Source of the DNA: Nymphaea colorata
Taxonomy: Eukaryota > Streptophyta > Magnoliopsida > Nymphaeales > Nymphaeaceae
Direction of reading: 5' to 3'
Assembly: GCF_008831285.2 (NCBI RefSeq)
Contig: NC_045143.1
Span: forward strand, 12,761,214 to 12,825,213
DNA length: 64,000 bases
This document shows positions 34,641-45,280 of the stretch, piece by piece. Within the stretch, counting starts at the first letter, position 1; the number at the start of each line of letters is the position of its first letter. The position numbers were made by a program, and so were the translations under genes. The notes beneath the pieces were generated by a model. It did not search any database and had not been told where the DNA came from. It saw nothing but the letters and a program-made list of their open reading frames with translations.

Positions 34641-37579
34641 CATCTTCAAAAATACTTAGGTTTTTGGAGTGCTCCAAAAAAATAAGGTTTTATTTTGAAA
34701 TGAAAAAGAAGGGATTCGCTCGTTGGTACAATGATTGACCATTCCTGGTGTCTTTACCGAGGGTAACCAATCCAAGGGCTATGCTTATTGTTGATGCATC
34801 TCGTTTTGGCTTAAACATCTTTTTATTCTAAATGTGGTGGAGTGCTTGAGAAAATGTTGAAGATTTGATGTTTCAAGATTTTGAAAAAGTTTTAAAGAAT
34901 CATTTGATAGTTTAAAACATTTTGATTTGAGAGATTTTGAATTGAAAAATCTTTACAAATATCATTTGGAAACCTTTGGAGATCACTTTTTTGAATTCAC
35001 TTTAGTGTTTTCTTAAGACTTTAAGTAGGTTTAAGATTTTCCTCTAATTCGGTTACTACCTAGTTAGAGTTTCATCTCATATTGCTTAAGTTCTTTTAGA
35101 GATGTACTTGTGATCATTTATGATGTAGTGAGTGTAAATATATGAATGCATTGATCCTACATGATTAGAAGGAAATGATTCATTTCTACTATCACATTCA
35201 TCTAGAAGCATTCCTACCATCATTTATGTTTCTTATTTTTATTTATAAAATTGTCATAAGTATTTTTATGAAAAGAGAAAAGTTTTTGAAAATGGAATGG
35301 GGTTGTAGACTATCAAGTATGATTCCAATATTTGGTCATTACTTGATTTTTGGTCTTGGTGAAACCGGCAAATAAGAAATTAAAACCTTAAATCATGGGA
35401 CAAAAATATTTGAAAGAATGGAAAAGATGAAACTTTAATATGAGATTAATAGGAAAAAAGAGAGAAAGATACATATACGTATACATATACATACTTATAT
35501 ATACTATATGTATATACATACATATGTATACGTATATGAAAGCTTTATGAAAAGGAAGTATCAAATCAAATGGAGGGGGAGAAGAACATTTTGGAAAAAG
35601 AGAGAAAAAGAGAAATTTTAGAGAAATACACGTATATATATTCATATGTACGTGTATGAGAATTTGTAAAAGAATGTGTTATATCATAAAAAGAGATGGA
35701 CAATCAGAGATAGTTATGTGCATATATATGTATATAACATGTATATACATATATGTCTTCATTATGGCAAAAACCAATAAATGACTTGAAAATATATGAC
35801 TTCAATTTTTTTATATAGGTCATAGAGGAACTTGGACTCATGCAAAAGTCTATGCTAAGTTTTCAAAGCCTCATTAAAAAGAGTTCTTGCTTTTGAAAAT
35901 CTTTTGAAAAACTGATTCTAATATTTTTATATGTGACATAAAGTATTATTATTTTGTTTATTACAAGAAAATATATTTCTTCCACTATTGGGTATGGAAA
36001 AAAATCAAGCAATCATAAAATGAACAGCAACATAAGAAAACACTCGTTGGGGGTTCTTAATCGGGTGATTAAGAAAGAAACTAAGCGTGAAAATGACATG
36101 AATATGCGCTTTAACATGTATATATTTGTGAAGGGGTTTCCTGGGTTGGACAAATTCTAATATCAAAAATCAACATAAGAATGTAGAAATCTCAATCCAA
36201 ACATTTATTCTCTTTGTGCATTTACTCATTAATCCATGAAAATTAATCAGCATGCATGAACATCATCTCAAGCATAAATGATGAATAAAGGGATATAACA
36301 AGTATATTTTTGGAAATAAATGAAGAAATGGGATTGATTTCACGTTGCTCATACTCCTGCTGCACTCAAGAGTAGCTCTTGACTCCGGATAGAAAATCTT
36401 TACAGCTTTCTTGCATGGCCATGAGGAGGTGGCAAGAGGAAATGAAAATAAAAATGAGGACTACATACCTCGAATATAGATTATGTTAGGAATGAACCTC
36501 CAAGATGATGATTCTAAGGTGGCCTTGGATGAAGCTCTAAGATGATAAAAATATTCCTTTAAGAGATCTTATTGTGCTCCCTTGAAGAGTTTGAACTTGG
36601 GGAGGTTTGCTCCCAAGGTTGGAGAAGAAGAATAAGAGAAGAATAGAAAAATGGATAAAAAAGCTAAGGAACAACTCTAAAATTTCAAGTGAAGAAGCCC
36701 TTAGAAATTCCCCAAGGGTTAGCTCATGCCCAAGATGGAAGATTGTGAGGGTATTTACAGAGAGTTTTGGAGCTAAAACTAAAAATTTGATTTTTTTTTA
36801 ATTTAACAAGATTTTCATGGAAATTTCAAGTATTTTTGAATAATTTTTAAATTTTTTTCAAAATAGGCTTTGACTAAGTGGGATTGGCCACTACCCTTGC
36901 AAACACCCCTTTGGGGGTGTGGGCAGGGCTAATGCCACCCAGCCAAGAGCCGTATGATGACGTCGCGCTATTGTGCGTCGTGCAACCCATGCCTTTTTAT
37001 TATTATTTAAAAAAATAAAATAAAATAAACTAAGAGAAAATAACATGGATAAACAAATAAATAAATAAATAAAATTGTTTATATAAGAACCCTAAAACCA
37101 TTTTTTATTTAAAATGTGTACAAAAAATGGTTTTGTTACAAATGGGAGGCAGATTGTGATTTGAGTGACTCTGGGCTTGTTTTAAGTCCAGATTGGGTTC
37201 ATTTTGTTGCCAATACGTTCTACTGAGTGTTTTAAGCTCAAAAATACATTTTCAGCACGAAGACAAAACATAAAACAAAGAGAAGAATTTTGTGTGTGCG
37301 TCCGGCACTCAATGGCATCAACTTCCATTGTTTTGATCTCGATTTTGGATTTTGAGTTTGAAATTCTCAACTTGGATCTAAACTTGGATTTTGGATTTGA
37401 ATTTCGCGTCTAAAGTTGTGTTTTGAATTTGAATTTTTTGTTTGGGTTTCGACAAGGGTTTTAGAAATTCAGTTTGGATTGAATAGTCATGAATTTGTTT
37501 TGGGTCTTGGATTCGGCTCATGATCCAAAGATTAAATCTGCATACAATATTTTTGAAAAAACTTGGGGTGATAAGAGAT
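34641..37579. repeat. Left long direct repeat of the LARD-like element
   Basis: It matches 40735-43852 throughout, with landmarks such as GGGCTATGCTTATTGTTGATG at 34776 against 40870 and ACTTTAAGTAGGTTT at 35019 against 41111. It contains a palindrome-rich TA/GTAC segment (about 35468-35545 and 35720-35756). It has scattered substitutions and small indels and lacks about 200 bp of GC-rich DNA present in the right copy. Confidence 0.8.
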
Positions 37580-37714
37580 GCCCCTCTTTATTACTAAGCC
37601 ATCACTAGCCGCGCTTAGTGGCAAAGATAAGCACCCTAGAATTTTCAAACAAAACATATTTAGAGTGATATTTCAAGTTCAACCCCTTACTTGAATGAGT
37701 CATTTAAACTTATG

Positions 37715-37970
37715 TTGCAGGTCTAACCCTTACTTGCATGGGTTTGCCGAAATTGAATTTGGGTTCAACCCCGCTGAATGGGTTGCTTTGGCTTGTATTG
37801 CAGGTTTAACCACTTACTTGCATGGGCTGCTTTGACTTGCATTGCAGTTTTAATGCCTTACATGTGTGTGTTACTTCAGCTTGCTTTGCATGTTTAACCC
37901 TTTGCCTACGCGAGTTGCTCTTTTGTCCATAATTTCAGGTTTTACCTCTTTCCTAAATGGGTTGCTTGAT
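37715..37970. repeat. Degenerate 45-bp tandem array
   Basis: About six diverged units of the form GGTTTAACC-CTTACTTGCATGGG-TTGCTTTGGCTTG-ATTGCA follow each other. Clear copies begin near 37719, 37761, 37804, 37848, 37889 and 37937. The array lies at the left end of the LARD-like core. Confidence 0.7.
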
Positions 37971-38269
37971 AATAAGTGGCGATGCTAGGAAAGAAGCCTC
38001 ATCACCTTAAACACCTTTGTTGAAGCTAGGAATGAGACTCTATTGCTTCTACATTGGTTGTGACAAGAGACTTCCTATCACCTCGAGTGTCTTATGGTGA
38101 AGTTTGTGTTTTCACCGAAGGCTGGATTTTGAACTTGTTTAGTAAAATTTTCTAAACTAGCGCCTTGGTTGAGCTTGCTTTGAAAAGCCCGTGGCCAAAC
38201 GGCCAAGTTGCGCTTGTTGCATAAGATCATCTTGTCTGGTGACATGGTTGAGCAAGCTGTAGAATATCC

Positions 38270-39090
38270 TGAACCTATGGCTGGATTGCGCTTGATCAAA
38301 TCTTTAGCTTAGCAGCTGAGTTGATTTGATTGGGATATGAGCCCTTTTCTTGATGGACAAGGATAATTGTAAAAGAAAAATATATGTCACAAAATAATTT
38401 AGAAAATACCTCAAAATATACATAATTTTAAAAAAAGACCCAATATTAGCAATTGCCATGACTAATAAGTGATAGGATTTGATTCAAAACAGAATGTGTC
38501 ATGTACTGGGTAAAAGATAGATGGTTGATGTCTTGCATTGGGACTGAGGCTTAATCACGTTTGATCAAATCTTTAGCCTAGCAGCTGAGTTGATTTTATT
38601 TGGATATGACCACTTTCTTGATGGATAAAGATTATTATGAAAGAAAAATGTATATGCCACAAATGCAATTTAAAAATGTCTCAAAATATTCATAATTAAA
38701 AAAAAAAACCTAGTGTTAGCACTTGTGATGAATGGTAAGAGATATGATCTGATTTAAAACAGAATGTGCCATATACTGGGTAAAAAATAGATGGTTGATG
38801 TCTTGGGTTGAGTCTAAGGCCGAATCACACTTGATCAAATCTTTAGCTTAGTGGTGAGTTGAGATTTAGATATGACCATTTGCTTGACGGACAAGAATGA
38901 TTGTAAAAGAAAAATACATGTCCCAAAAGCAATTTAGAAAGTGCCTCAAAATATATTCATAATTAAAAAAATGCCCAAGTGTTAGCAACTGCCATGATCG
39001 ATAAGTGATAGGATGTGATTCAAAAATAGAATGTCTCATGTACTGGATAAAATATTAATGGTTGATATCTTGGATTGAGACTGAGCGAAG
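38270..39090. repeat. Three tandem units of about 270 bp
   Basis: The motif CTTGATCAAATCTTTAG (with small variations) recurs at about 38291, 38560 and 38830. Each time it is followed by a GAGTTGA segment, GGATATGA-like bases, a CTTGATGGACAA segment and a late GATGGTTGATGTCTTG-like segment. Spacing is 269 and 270 bp. The three units diverge by single changes and small gaps. Confidence 0.85.
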
Positions 39091-39146
39091 AAACTAATGG
39101 AAAATGCTCTGATAAAAAGGCATGGACAAAATTATATAGAGAAAAT

Positions 39147-39149
<3 letters not shown>

Positions 39150-39217
<68 letters not shown>
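39150..39217. repeat. (AT)n microsatellite
   Basis: About 34 uninterrupted AT units just after the 270-bp array in the LARD-like core. Confidence 0.95.
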
Positions 39218-39218
<1 letters not shown>

Positions 39219-41792
39219 TAATAAGAAAATGGGAGGAAAGGTAACATCATGCGTATGAGCTCAGATATAAAAGAATTTTTGATTTGTCTTTAATGACAAG
39301 CAATTGGGACAAAGCTTGTAGGAAAGAAATTTGTTATAAGAAATGATCGATAAATAGCGATTCTCATGGCGAGATATCAAGTCGATAGCATTTAAAAAGA
39401 TAATATAGAAAAATAGAGAAAATGATAAACAATCTATCAATTGTGAGGAATTTTGACTTTGGAAAGGATTAAATCTCAAGCAAAGTAGAATAAATACATG
39501 GTGTTTGATTCATATAGATTCAATATGGGTGAATGAATATGTTAAAATCACATGTCCGATGATTGAAAATAGAGTATACTTGAGTAAAGCAAAGATTGGT
39601 AATCAACTTGGAATAAATAATGACCCAATAAAATCATGGAAGTAGTAAAATATGAAGAAAGACATACTATGGGTATTGAAGTTAGGAAATTATTTTGGTT
39701 AAATATATAAATGAGGGAAAAATGATGCATGACCTGAGTCAAACAAAGTTGGTAATTGAGCCAATAGATGTCTATCATATTTAATAATAGAATGTTAAAC
39801 AAATGAATAAATGAAAGATTGACAATGTATGATAAAATGCAAATTTAGAAGCAATTCTAAAAAAATGGACATGCCGAATGATAAAATTTGAAAAATCAAT
39901 GTCACTTAGGTAGTAGGGTTAAAGCATAAGTTTATGGTGTAGTCGTGTTGAAGATTACATAGAGATGATCGAAGAAGACATTAATTTATATAAGGAAGAT
40001 GGATTGTAAAATTATTAAATTGATCAAAGAGCGTATGGAAGACATACATACAATAATAGACATTCAATCATGCATATATTTGAAAAAGGAGCATAGTACC
40101 CTAATTGAGTTTGGTTTGATCAATTATGATTATTCCATATAAGATATGTTAATATACCTTAGCCAAGCAGCTTAATATGAGTATAGACTCCTTCATTAGG
40201 CAACTAAGGGTATAGCTTACATACTTCTTCTTGGACACTCATCGATATACCACAAGTTACCACTCATAGTACAAATGAGGGGGCTTTCCCACATAAGGTG
40301 TGGTTCAGTTGTAAGGCTTAGTCTTGTGCTACCGCCTAAGATCAAACCTAACAACATGATGACCGGGACAAATAGGTATTGGAAGTTTTTGAAATATGAA
40401 CAAGCATGCAAAATTGGTTGTCTCTAATGCAATACTTTCTAAGATAATGGTTAAAATAAGTAGAAGTGCAAACATTGTCTTCAATCAAACCATAAATTGA
40501 GGATGGTTGTATTTGATTCTGAACCTCGGTAAATATGATTGATCCTTTTAGTCTTATATGCAAGAAAGGAAACATAATAAACAAGCAATGTAATGAAATG
40601 TTGATGGGGTTAAGGCCAAAGATGAAGACATATTTTATCATCGGCAATATGTGAGATGTTCAAGTTAGTGGAAATGCATCAATGATAATCAATGTCAAAT
40701 GATGACGGGTCCCATCATGGTTATCATTAGTTTTCATCTCCAAAAATGCGTAGGTTTTTTGAGTGCTTCAGAAAAATGAGGTTTTATTTTGAAATGAGAG
40801 AGAAATGTGTTCACCCGTCGGTACGAGGATTGACAATTCTCGGCGCCTTTACCGGGAGTTACCAATGCAAGGGCTATGCTTATTGTTGATGCATTTTATT
40901 TTAGCTTAGACATCTTTTTATTCTAAATGTGGTGTAATGCTTGAGAAAATGTTGAAGATTTGATATTTCAAGATTTTGAGAAAATTTTGAAGAATCATTC
41001 GAGAGTGTAAAATATTTTGATTTGAGAAAATTTAAATTGATAAATGTTTACAAATATCATTTGGAAACCTTTGGAGATCACTTTTTTGAAGTCACTTTAG
41101 TGTCCTCTTAAGACTTTAAGTAGGTTTGTGATTTTGCTCTAATTCGGTCATTACCTAATTAGAGCGCCATCTCATCTTGCTTACGATCATTCGTGATGTT
41201 AAGTGAATGCGAATGAATGAATGCTTTGATTCAACATGATTAGAAGGAAATCGTTCATTCTTACCATCACATTCATGTAGAATCCTATCATCACATACAT
41301 TTAAGTTTCTTATTTTTATTTATAAAATTATCATAAGTATTTTTATAAAAAGAGAAAAGCTTTCAAAAATGGAATGAGGTTGTAGACCATCAAGCATGTT
41401 TCCAATATTGGGTCATCACTTGATTTTTTGTCTTGGTAAAGCCGGCAAATAAGAAAATTAAAACCTTAAATCATGGAAGAAAAATATTTGAAAGAATTGA
41501 AAAGATGAAAGACTTTAATATGAGAGTAATAGGGAAAAAAGAGAGAGAGAGACACATGTATACATATACATACTTGTATATACATATATATGTATATGAA
41601 AGCTTAATGAAAAGGAAGTATCAGATCGAATGGAGAGGGAGAAGAAGATTTTAAAAATAGAGAGAAAGAGAGATTTTAGAGAATTACATGTATATATATT
41701 CATATGTACGTGTATGAGAATTTGTAAAAGAATGTGTTAAATCATAAAAAGAAAAGGGCAAAGAGAGATAGTCATGTGCAATATAAGTATGT

Positions 41793-41796
<4 letters not shown>

Positions 41797-41833
<37 letters not shown>
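41797..41833. repeat. (AT)n microsatellite in right long repeat
   Basis: About 18 pure AT/TA units, corresponding to an interrupted AT/GT sequence near 35720-35756 in the left repeat. Confidence 0.9.
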
Positions 41834-41835
<2 letters not shown>

Positions 41836-43015
41836 TCATGAGGGTTAAAATCATGAAATAACTTGAAAATATCCGACTTCAATTTTTCTATGTAGGCCGG
41901 AGATGATCTTGGATTCATGCAAGAGCCTAGCTAAGTCTCCAAGGCCTCATTAAAGAGAGTTCTTGCTTTCGAAATTTTTTTGATAAACATGATTCTAATA
42001 TTTTTATAGGTGAATATAAAGTGTTAATTATTTTGTTTATTACAAGAAAATATATTTCTTCCACCATTGGGTATGGAAGAAAATCAAAATTCATGAAATG
42101 AAGAGCAACGTAAGAAAATACTCATTGGGCGCCTAATCAGGTGATTAAGAAAGAAACTAAGCATGAAAATGACATGCAGATACACTTTAACATGTACATA
42201 TTCGTGAAGGGGTTTCTTGGGTTGGACAAATCACAACCTCAAAAATCAACATAAAATGTAAAAATCTCAATTTAAACACTCATTCTCACCGTGTATTTGC
42301 TCATTAATCAAGGAAATTTAATCATGCATGGACATCATCTCAAGCATAAATGATGAATAAAGTGATATAACAAGTATATTTTTAGAAATAAATGAAGAAA
42401 TGAGATTTATTTCGCCTTGATCATACTCTCAGTGCACTCAATAGTAGCTTTTGACTTCGGATAGAAAATCTTTAGAGTTTTCTTGCACGGCCATGGGGAG
42501 GTGGTAAGAGGAAATGAAAATAAAAATGAGGACTACATACCTTGAATATAGATGATATTAGAAATGAAGCTCCAAGATAATGATCCTAATGTTGCCTTGG
42601 ATGAAATTCTAAGATGATGACCCTCCAAGAGATTTTCTTGTGCTCTCTTAAAGAGTTTGAACTTGGAGAGGCTTGCTCCCAAAGTTGGGGAGCAAGAATA
42701 AGAGAAGAAGAGAAAAATGGATAGAAAAGGCTAAGGAACAATTCAAAAACTTCAAGTAAAGAAGCATTAGGAAATTCTCCAAGGGTTAGCTCATGCCCAA
42801 GAGGAGGATTGTGAGAGTATTTATAGAGAATTTTGGAGCCAAAACTCAAAACTTGAATTTTTTTTTTAATTTTACAAGGTTTTCATGTGAATTCCAAGCA
42901 TTTTTAGATCATTTTTTATTTTTTTTTTTAAATAGGCTTTGATTAAGTGAGATTGGCCACTTGCCCTGCAAACACCCTTTTGGGGTATGGGCAGGGCTAA
43001 TGCCCACCTAGCTAG

Positions 43016-43256
43016 GTCAAAACCGCCCCCAAGGGGCGGTTTAAGCATGGAGGTGCAGGCCTTGTTCGGCTCCTTTGTGCATGCAAGGCGCTGTTGCGCA
43101 TGGCGCATTGGCGAAAGGCACAAGGTAGGATGTCAGGCACTGCCGCAAGCGCGTACTCGATCGTGCATGCGATCGTGTGCGTATCGCGCAACGCGTAGTC
43201 ACGTTGCATGATGTCGTGCGTCGCACGATTGTGCATTGCGCAAGGCGCACCTTTTT
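43016..43256. repeat. GC-rich, CpG-rich palindromic block in right long repeat
   Basis: The block includes the hairpin CCGCCCCCAAGGGGCGG (43024-43040) and many GCGC, TGCGCA and CGATCG motifs. It contrasts sharply with the AT-rich repeat around it. The matching part of the left repeat (about 36950-36993) has only a short related CGTCGCGCTATTGTGCGTCG segment. Confidence 0.8.
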
Positions 43257-43852
43257 ATTATTATTATTATTTTAAAATAAAATGAAAACAAGACAAAATA
43301 AAATAAGATGAATAAACAAATAAATAAATAAATAAACTGTTTATATAAGAACCGTAAAACCATTTTTTATTTACAATGTGTAAAAAAAAGTTTTTGATAC
43401 AAATAGGAAGCCGACTCCGTTTTGAGTGACTTCGGGTTTGTTTTAAATCCGGATTGTGTTCAATTTGTTGCTGATGCATTCTACTGAGTGATTTAAGCTT
43501 AAAAACACATTTTTGGTGCAAGGACGAAACATAAAACAAAGGAAAGGTTTGTGTGTGCGTGTGCAGCGCTCGATAGCATCAACTTCTGTTGTTTTGATCT
43601 CGATTTTGGATTTTGAGTTTGAAATTCTCGATTTGGATCTAATTCAGATCTGATAGTTGGATTTTGGATTTGAATCTCACGTCTAAAGTTGGGTTTCGAA
43701 TTTGAATTTTGTGTTTGGGTTCGAACAAGGGTTTAAAAATTCATTTTAGATTGGATAGTCGAGAATTTGTTTTCGGTCTAGGATTGAGCTCCGGATCCAA
43801 AGATTAAATCTGCGTACAGTATTTTTGGAAAAATTTGGTGTGATAAAAATAG

Positions 43853-44150
43853 GTTTGTGGATGCTTACATAGATCACATTTTGGTCAATTCCAAATCTGG
43901 TGAGGATCAGCTTGGGTACCGACACAATTTTTTGATAGATTGATATAATAGAAGCTTAAGCTAAACCCATAGAAATGTGTGTTTGATGTTGAATCAAATA
44001 ACGTTCTCAGCTACATTGTCAGCAAGAAAGGTATTAAAGTAGATCCAATGAAGGTCAAAACCAATATAAATATGTCAGGTACAAGGTGACTTAAGGAGCT
44101 CTGCAGTTTACAAGGCATGAATCAAGCAATTAGGTGATTCAATTAAAAAT
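43853..44150 (+). pseudogene. Gypsy reverse transcriptase, C-terminal part
   Basis: The frame resumes with FVDAYIDHILVNSKSGEDQL, where functional copies have Y-(I/V)-D-D; the second aspartate is changed to histidine. Broken frames follow with KPIEMCV-type and SNNVLSYIVSKKGIK-like thumb motifs near 43965-44045, then LKELCSLQGMNQAI near 44090. The gypsy similarity fades at about 44150 without RNase H or integrase. Confidence 0.75.
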
Positions 44151-44510
44151 CTTTAGGAGATCTAATGACACCTTCATTCTCATTCTCTGATGCTTGATAG
44201 AGAGGGAAAAGAAGGGGTGATAGGCCCTCTCCACTACCTCTGAAAACCCTTGTCCACCTCTCTTGTCGAGGGATTTAGATGGATGCAAAAGGTGGGGAAA
44301 CAAAGAGGAAAAAAGAATGACACTTCCCCTCTTGCTGATGTTGAGACTTTCAGAGGGGATGGCATAACAACTCCCGATAGCAGGAGGAAAGGGGGGGGGG
44401 GATTTAAAAAGGAAAAAGTTGTAGTGGGCCATCCAATCTAGGTTGATTGGACAGGCCACAACTGTTGATGGGTTACCCATTGGGCAGCCCATGGCAGTGT
44501 TCACATTATG

Positions 44511-44578
<68 letters not shown>

Positions 44579-44759
44579 ATGATCTAGTTCTTTCTCATTA
44601 TGCAACTAATTCATTTTCTTTAACAATACTATTTGACTGTCTTCTCAAAAGAGATTGTTCTAAGGGCAAATTTACGAGGAGAGAGGGTGCCTGAAGAGGA
44701 ATAGAGGCCGAGGTTTCTCCAAGTGTGATGTACGTGTGGGAAACTCCCACCCTTGTGGT
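44151..44759 (+). other. Left flank of copia E4, probable start of a LINE-like element
   Basis: This stretch lies between the end of the gypsy similarity and the E4 insertion. It contains an 11-G run at 44391-44401 and the CA/GA microsatellite at 44521-44578. If E4 is removed, its right end joins 50442 and the coding-like LINE ORF1 remnant there, so it is probably the 5' part of that element. Confidence 0.4.
44521..44578. repeat. (CA)n(GA)n compound microsatellite
   Basis: About 18 CA units pass directly into about 11 GA units. Confidence 0.95.
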
Positions 44760-45108
44760 TGATAGAGTAACTTCAATTGCAGCGGAAGTTGAGAGTTGTC
44801 GAGTGTTGTCGCCTGCGCAGTGAGTGTCCCCTGTGGAAAACGACAAAGCAAAAACAGAGAAGAAGAAGAAGAAGCACACTTCAATAAGTTAGATTTTTGG
44901 GGTTTTCTTCCAAGGACCTTCTCACGGATTAATTGATCTCGAGAGTTTGCTAGGAATATAAAGCCCAGCCCTTAGGTTTTCCCCAAACCCTAGCTGCGGT
45001 TACTTGGGAGATTTCTTAGGAGATATTTTAGGAACACTTTAAATGAAATCTAGTAACTGATTTGCAGTTACTAGATATCCGGATAGGGCTCAATGGCCAC
45101 TATCCAAC
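44760..45108 (-). repeat. 3' LTR of copia E4
   Basis: The 349-bp LTR is the plus-strand-left copy. It matches 50082-50441, the main length difference being fewer GAA units (around 44862) and a few single-base changes. Confidence 0.95.
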
Positions 45109-45280
45109 ATCTCCCACTTGGCCATGAGACCGCCAATTTGCTTCCACTCTATGTGGGTTTTCTTTATTCAATTTGTTACGTGGTTTTCCATAATTGGTTT
45201 ATCCAACGCAACCTAAACCTTTTTTTTTTCAAAGGTTTACAGCGAGGTTTTCCATTAAATGGTTTTTCCTTCGCAAGCTT

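Larger units (their letters stand above)
37580..40734. other. Core of the LARD-like element, no coding domain seen
   Basis: No gag, protease, reverse transcriptase or integrase motif is seen in any frame, and the frames present are short. Two tandem arrays are visible, one of about 45 bp (37720-37970) and one of about 270 bp (38270-39090), plus an AT microsatellite (39150-39217). The rest is AT-rich. Confidence 0.6.
34641..43852. mobile_element. LARD-like 9.2-kb insertion with about 3-kb direct terminal repeats
   Basis: The insertion splits the gypsy reverse transcriptase. It has two direct repeats, about 34641-37579 (2.94 kb) and 40735-43852 (3.12 kb), around a 3.2-kb core in which no coding domain was found. 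GTTTG at 34636-34640 and at 43853-43857 fits a 5-bp target duplication. Long LTRs with a noncoding core are the hallmark of LARDs, non-autonomous derivatives of gypsy elements. Against this, the repeats start CATCT and end near ATAG rather than TG...CA, and no primer site or purine tract is evident beside them. The direction of the element is therefore not known. Confidence 0.65.
40735..43852. repeat. Right long direct repeat of the LARD-like element
   Basis: This is the second copy of the 3-kb terminal repeat. It differs from the left copy by an uninterrupted TA array at 41797-41833, where the left copy has an irregular TATATGTATATAAC-type sequence. It also has a GC-rich block at about 43016-43256. 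It ends next to the resumed gypsy reverse transcriptase. Confidence 0.8.

Noticed and set aside
37080-37110. CCCTAAAACC resembling a plant telomere repeat
   Set aside because: Only one partial unit; no tandem TTTAGGG array.
43012-43250. Three overlapping 69-74-codon frames in the GC-rich block of the right long repeat
   Set aside because: They occur in several frames on both strands over palindromic CpG-rich DNA and are absent from the left repeat, so they are composition artefacts.
34641-43852. Interpretation of the 3-kb repeats as an ordinary segmental or tandem duplication
   Set aside because: The unit as a whole interrupts a gypsy reverse transcriptase with a plausible 5-bp duplication, which points to transposition. 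The non-canonical ends keep the alternative open.
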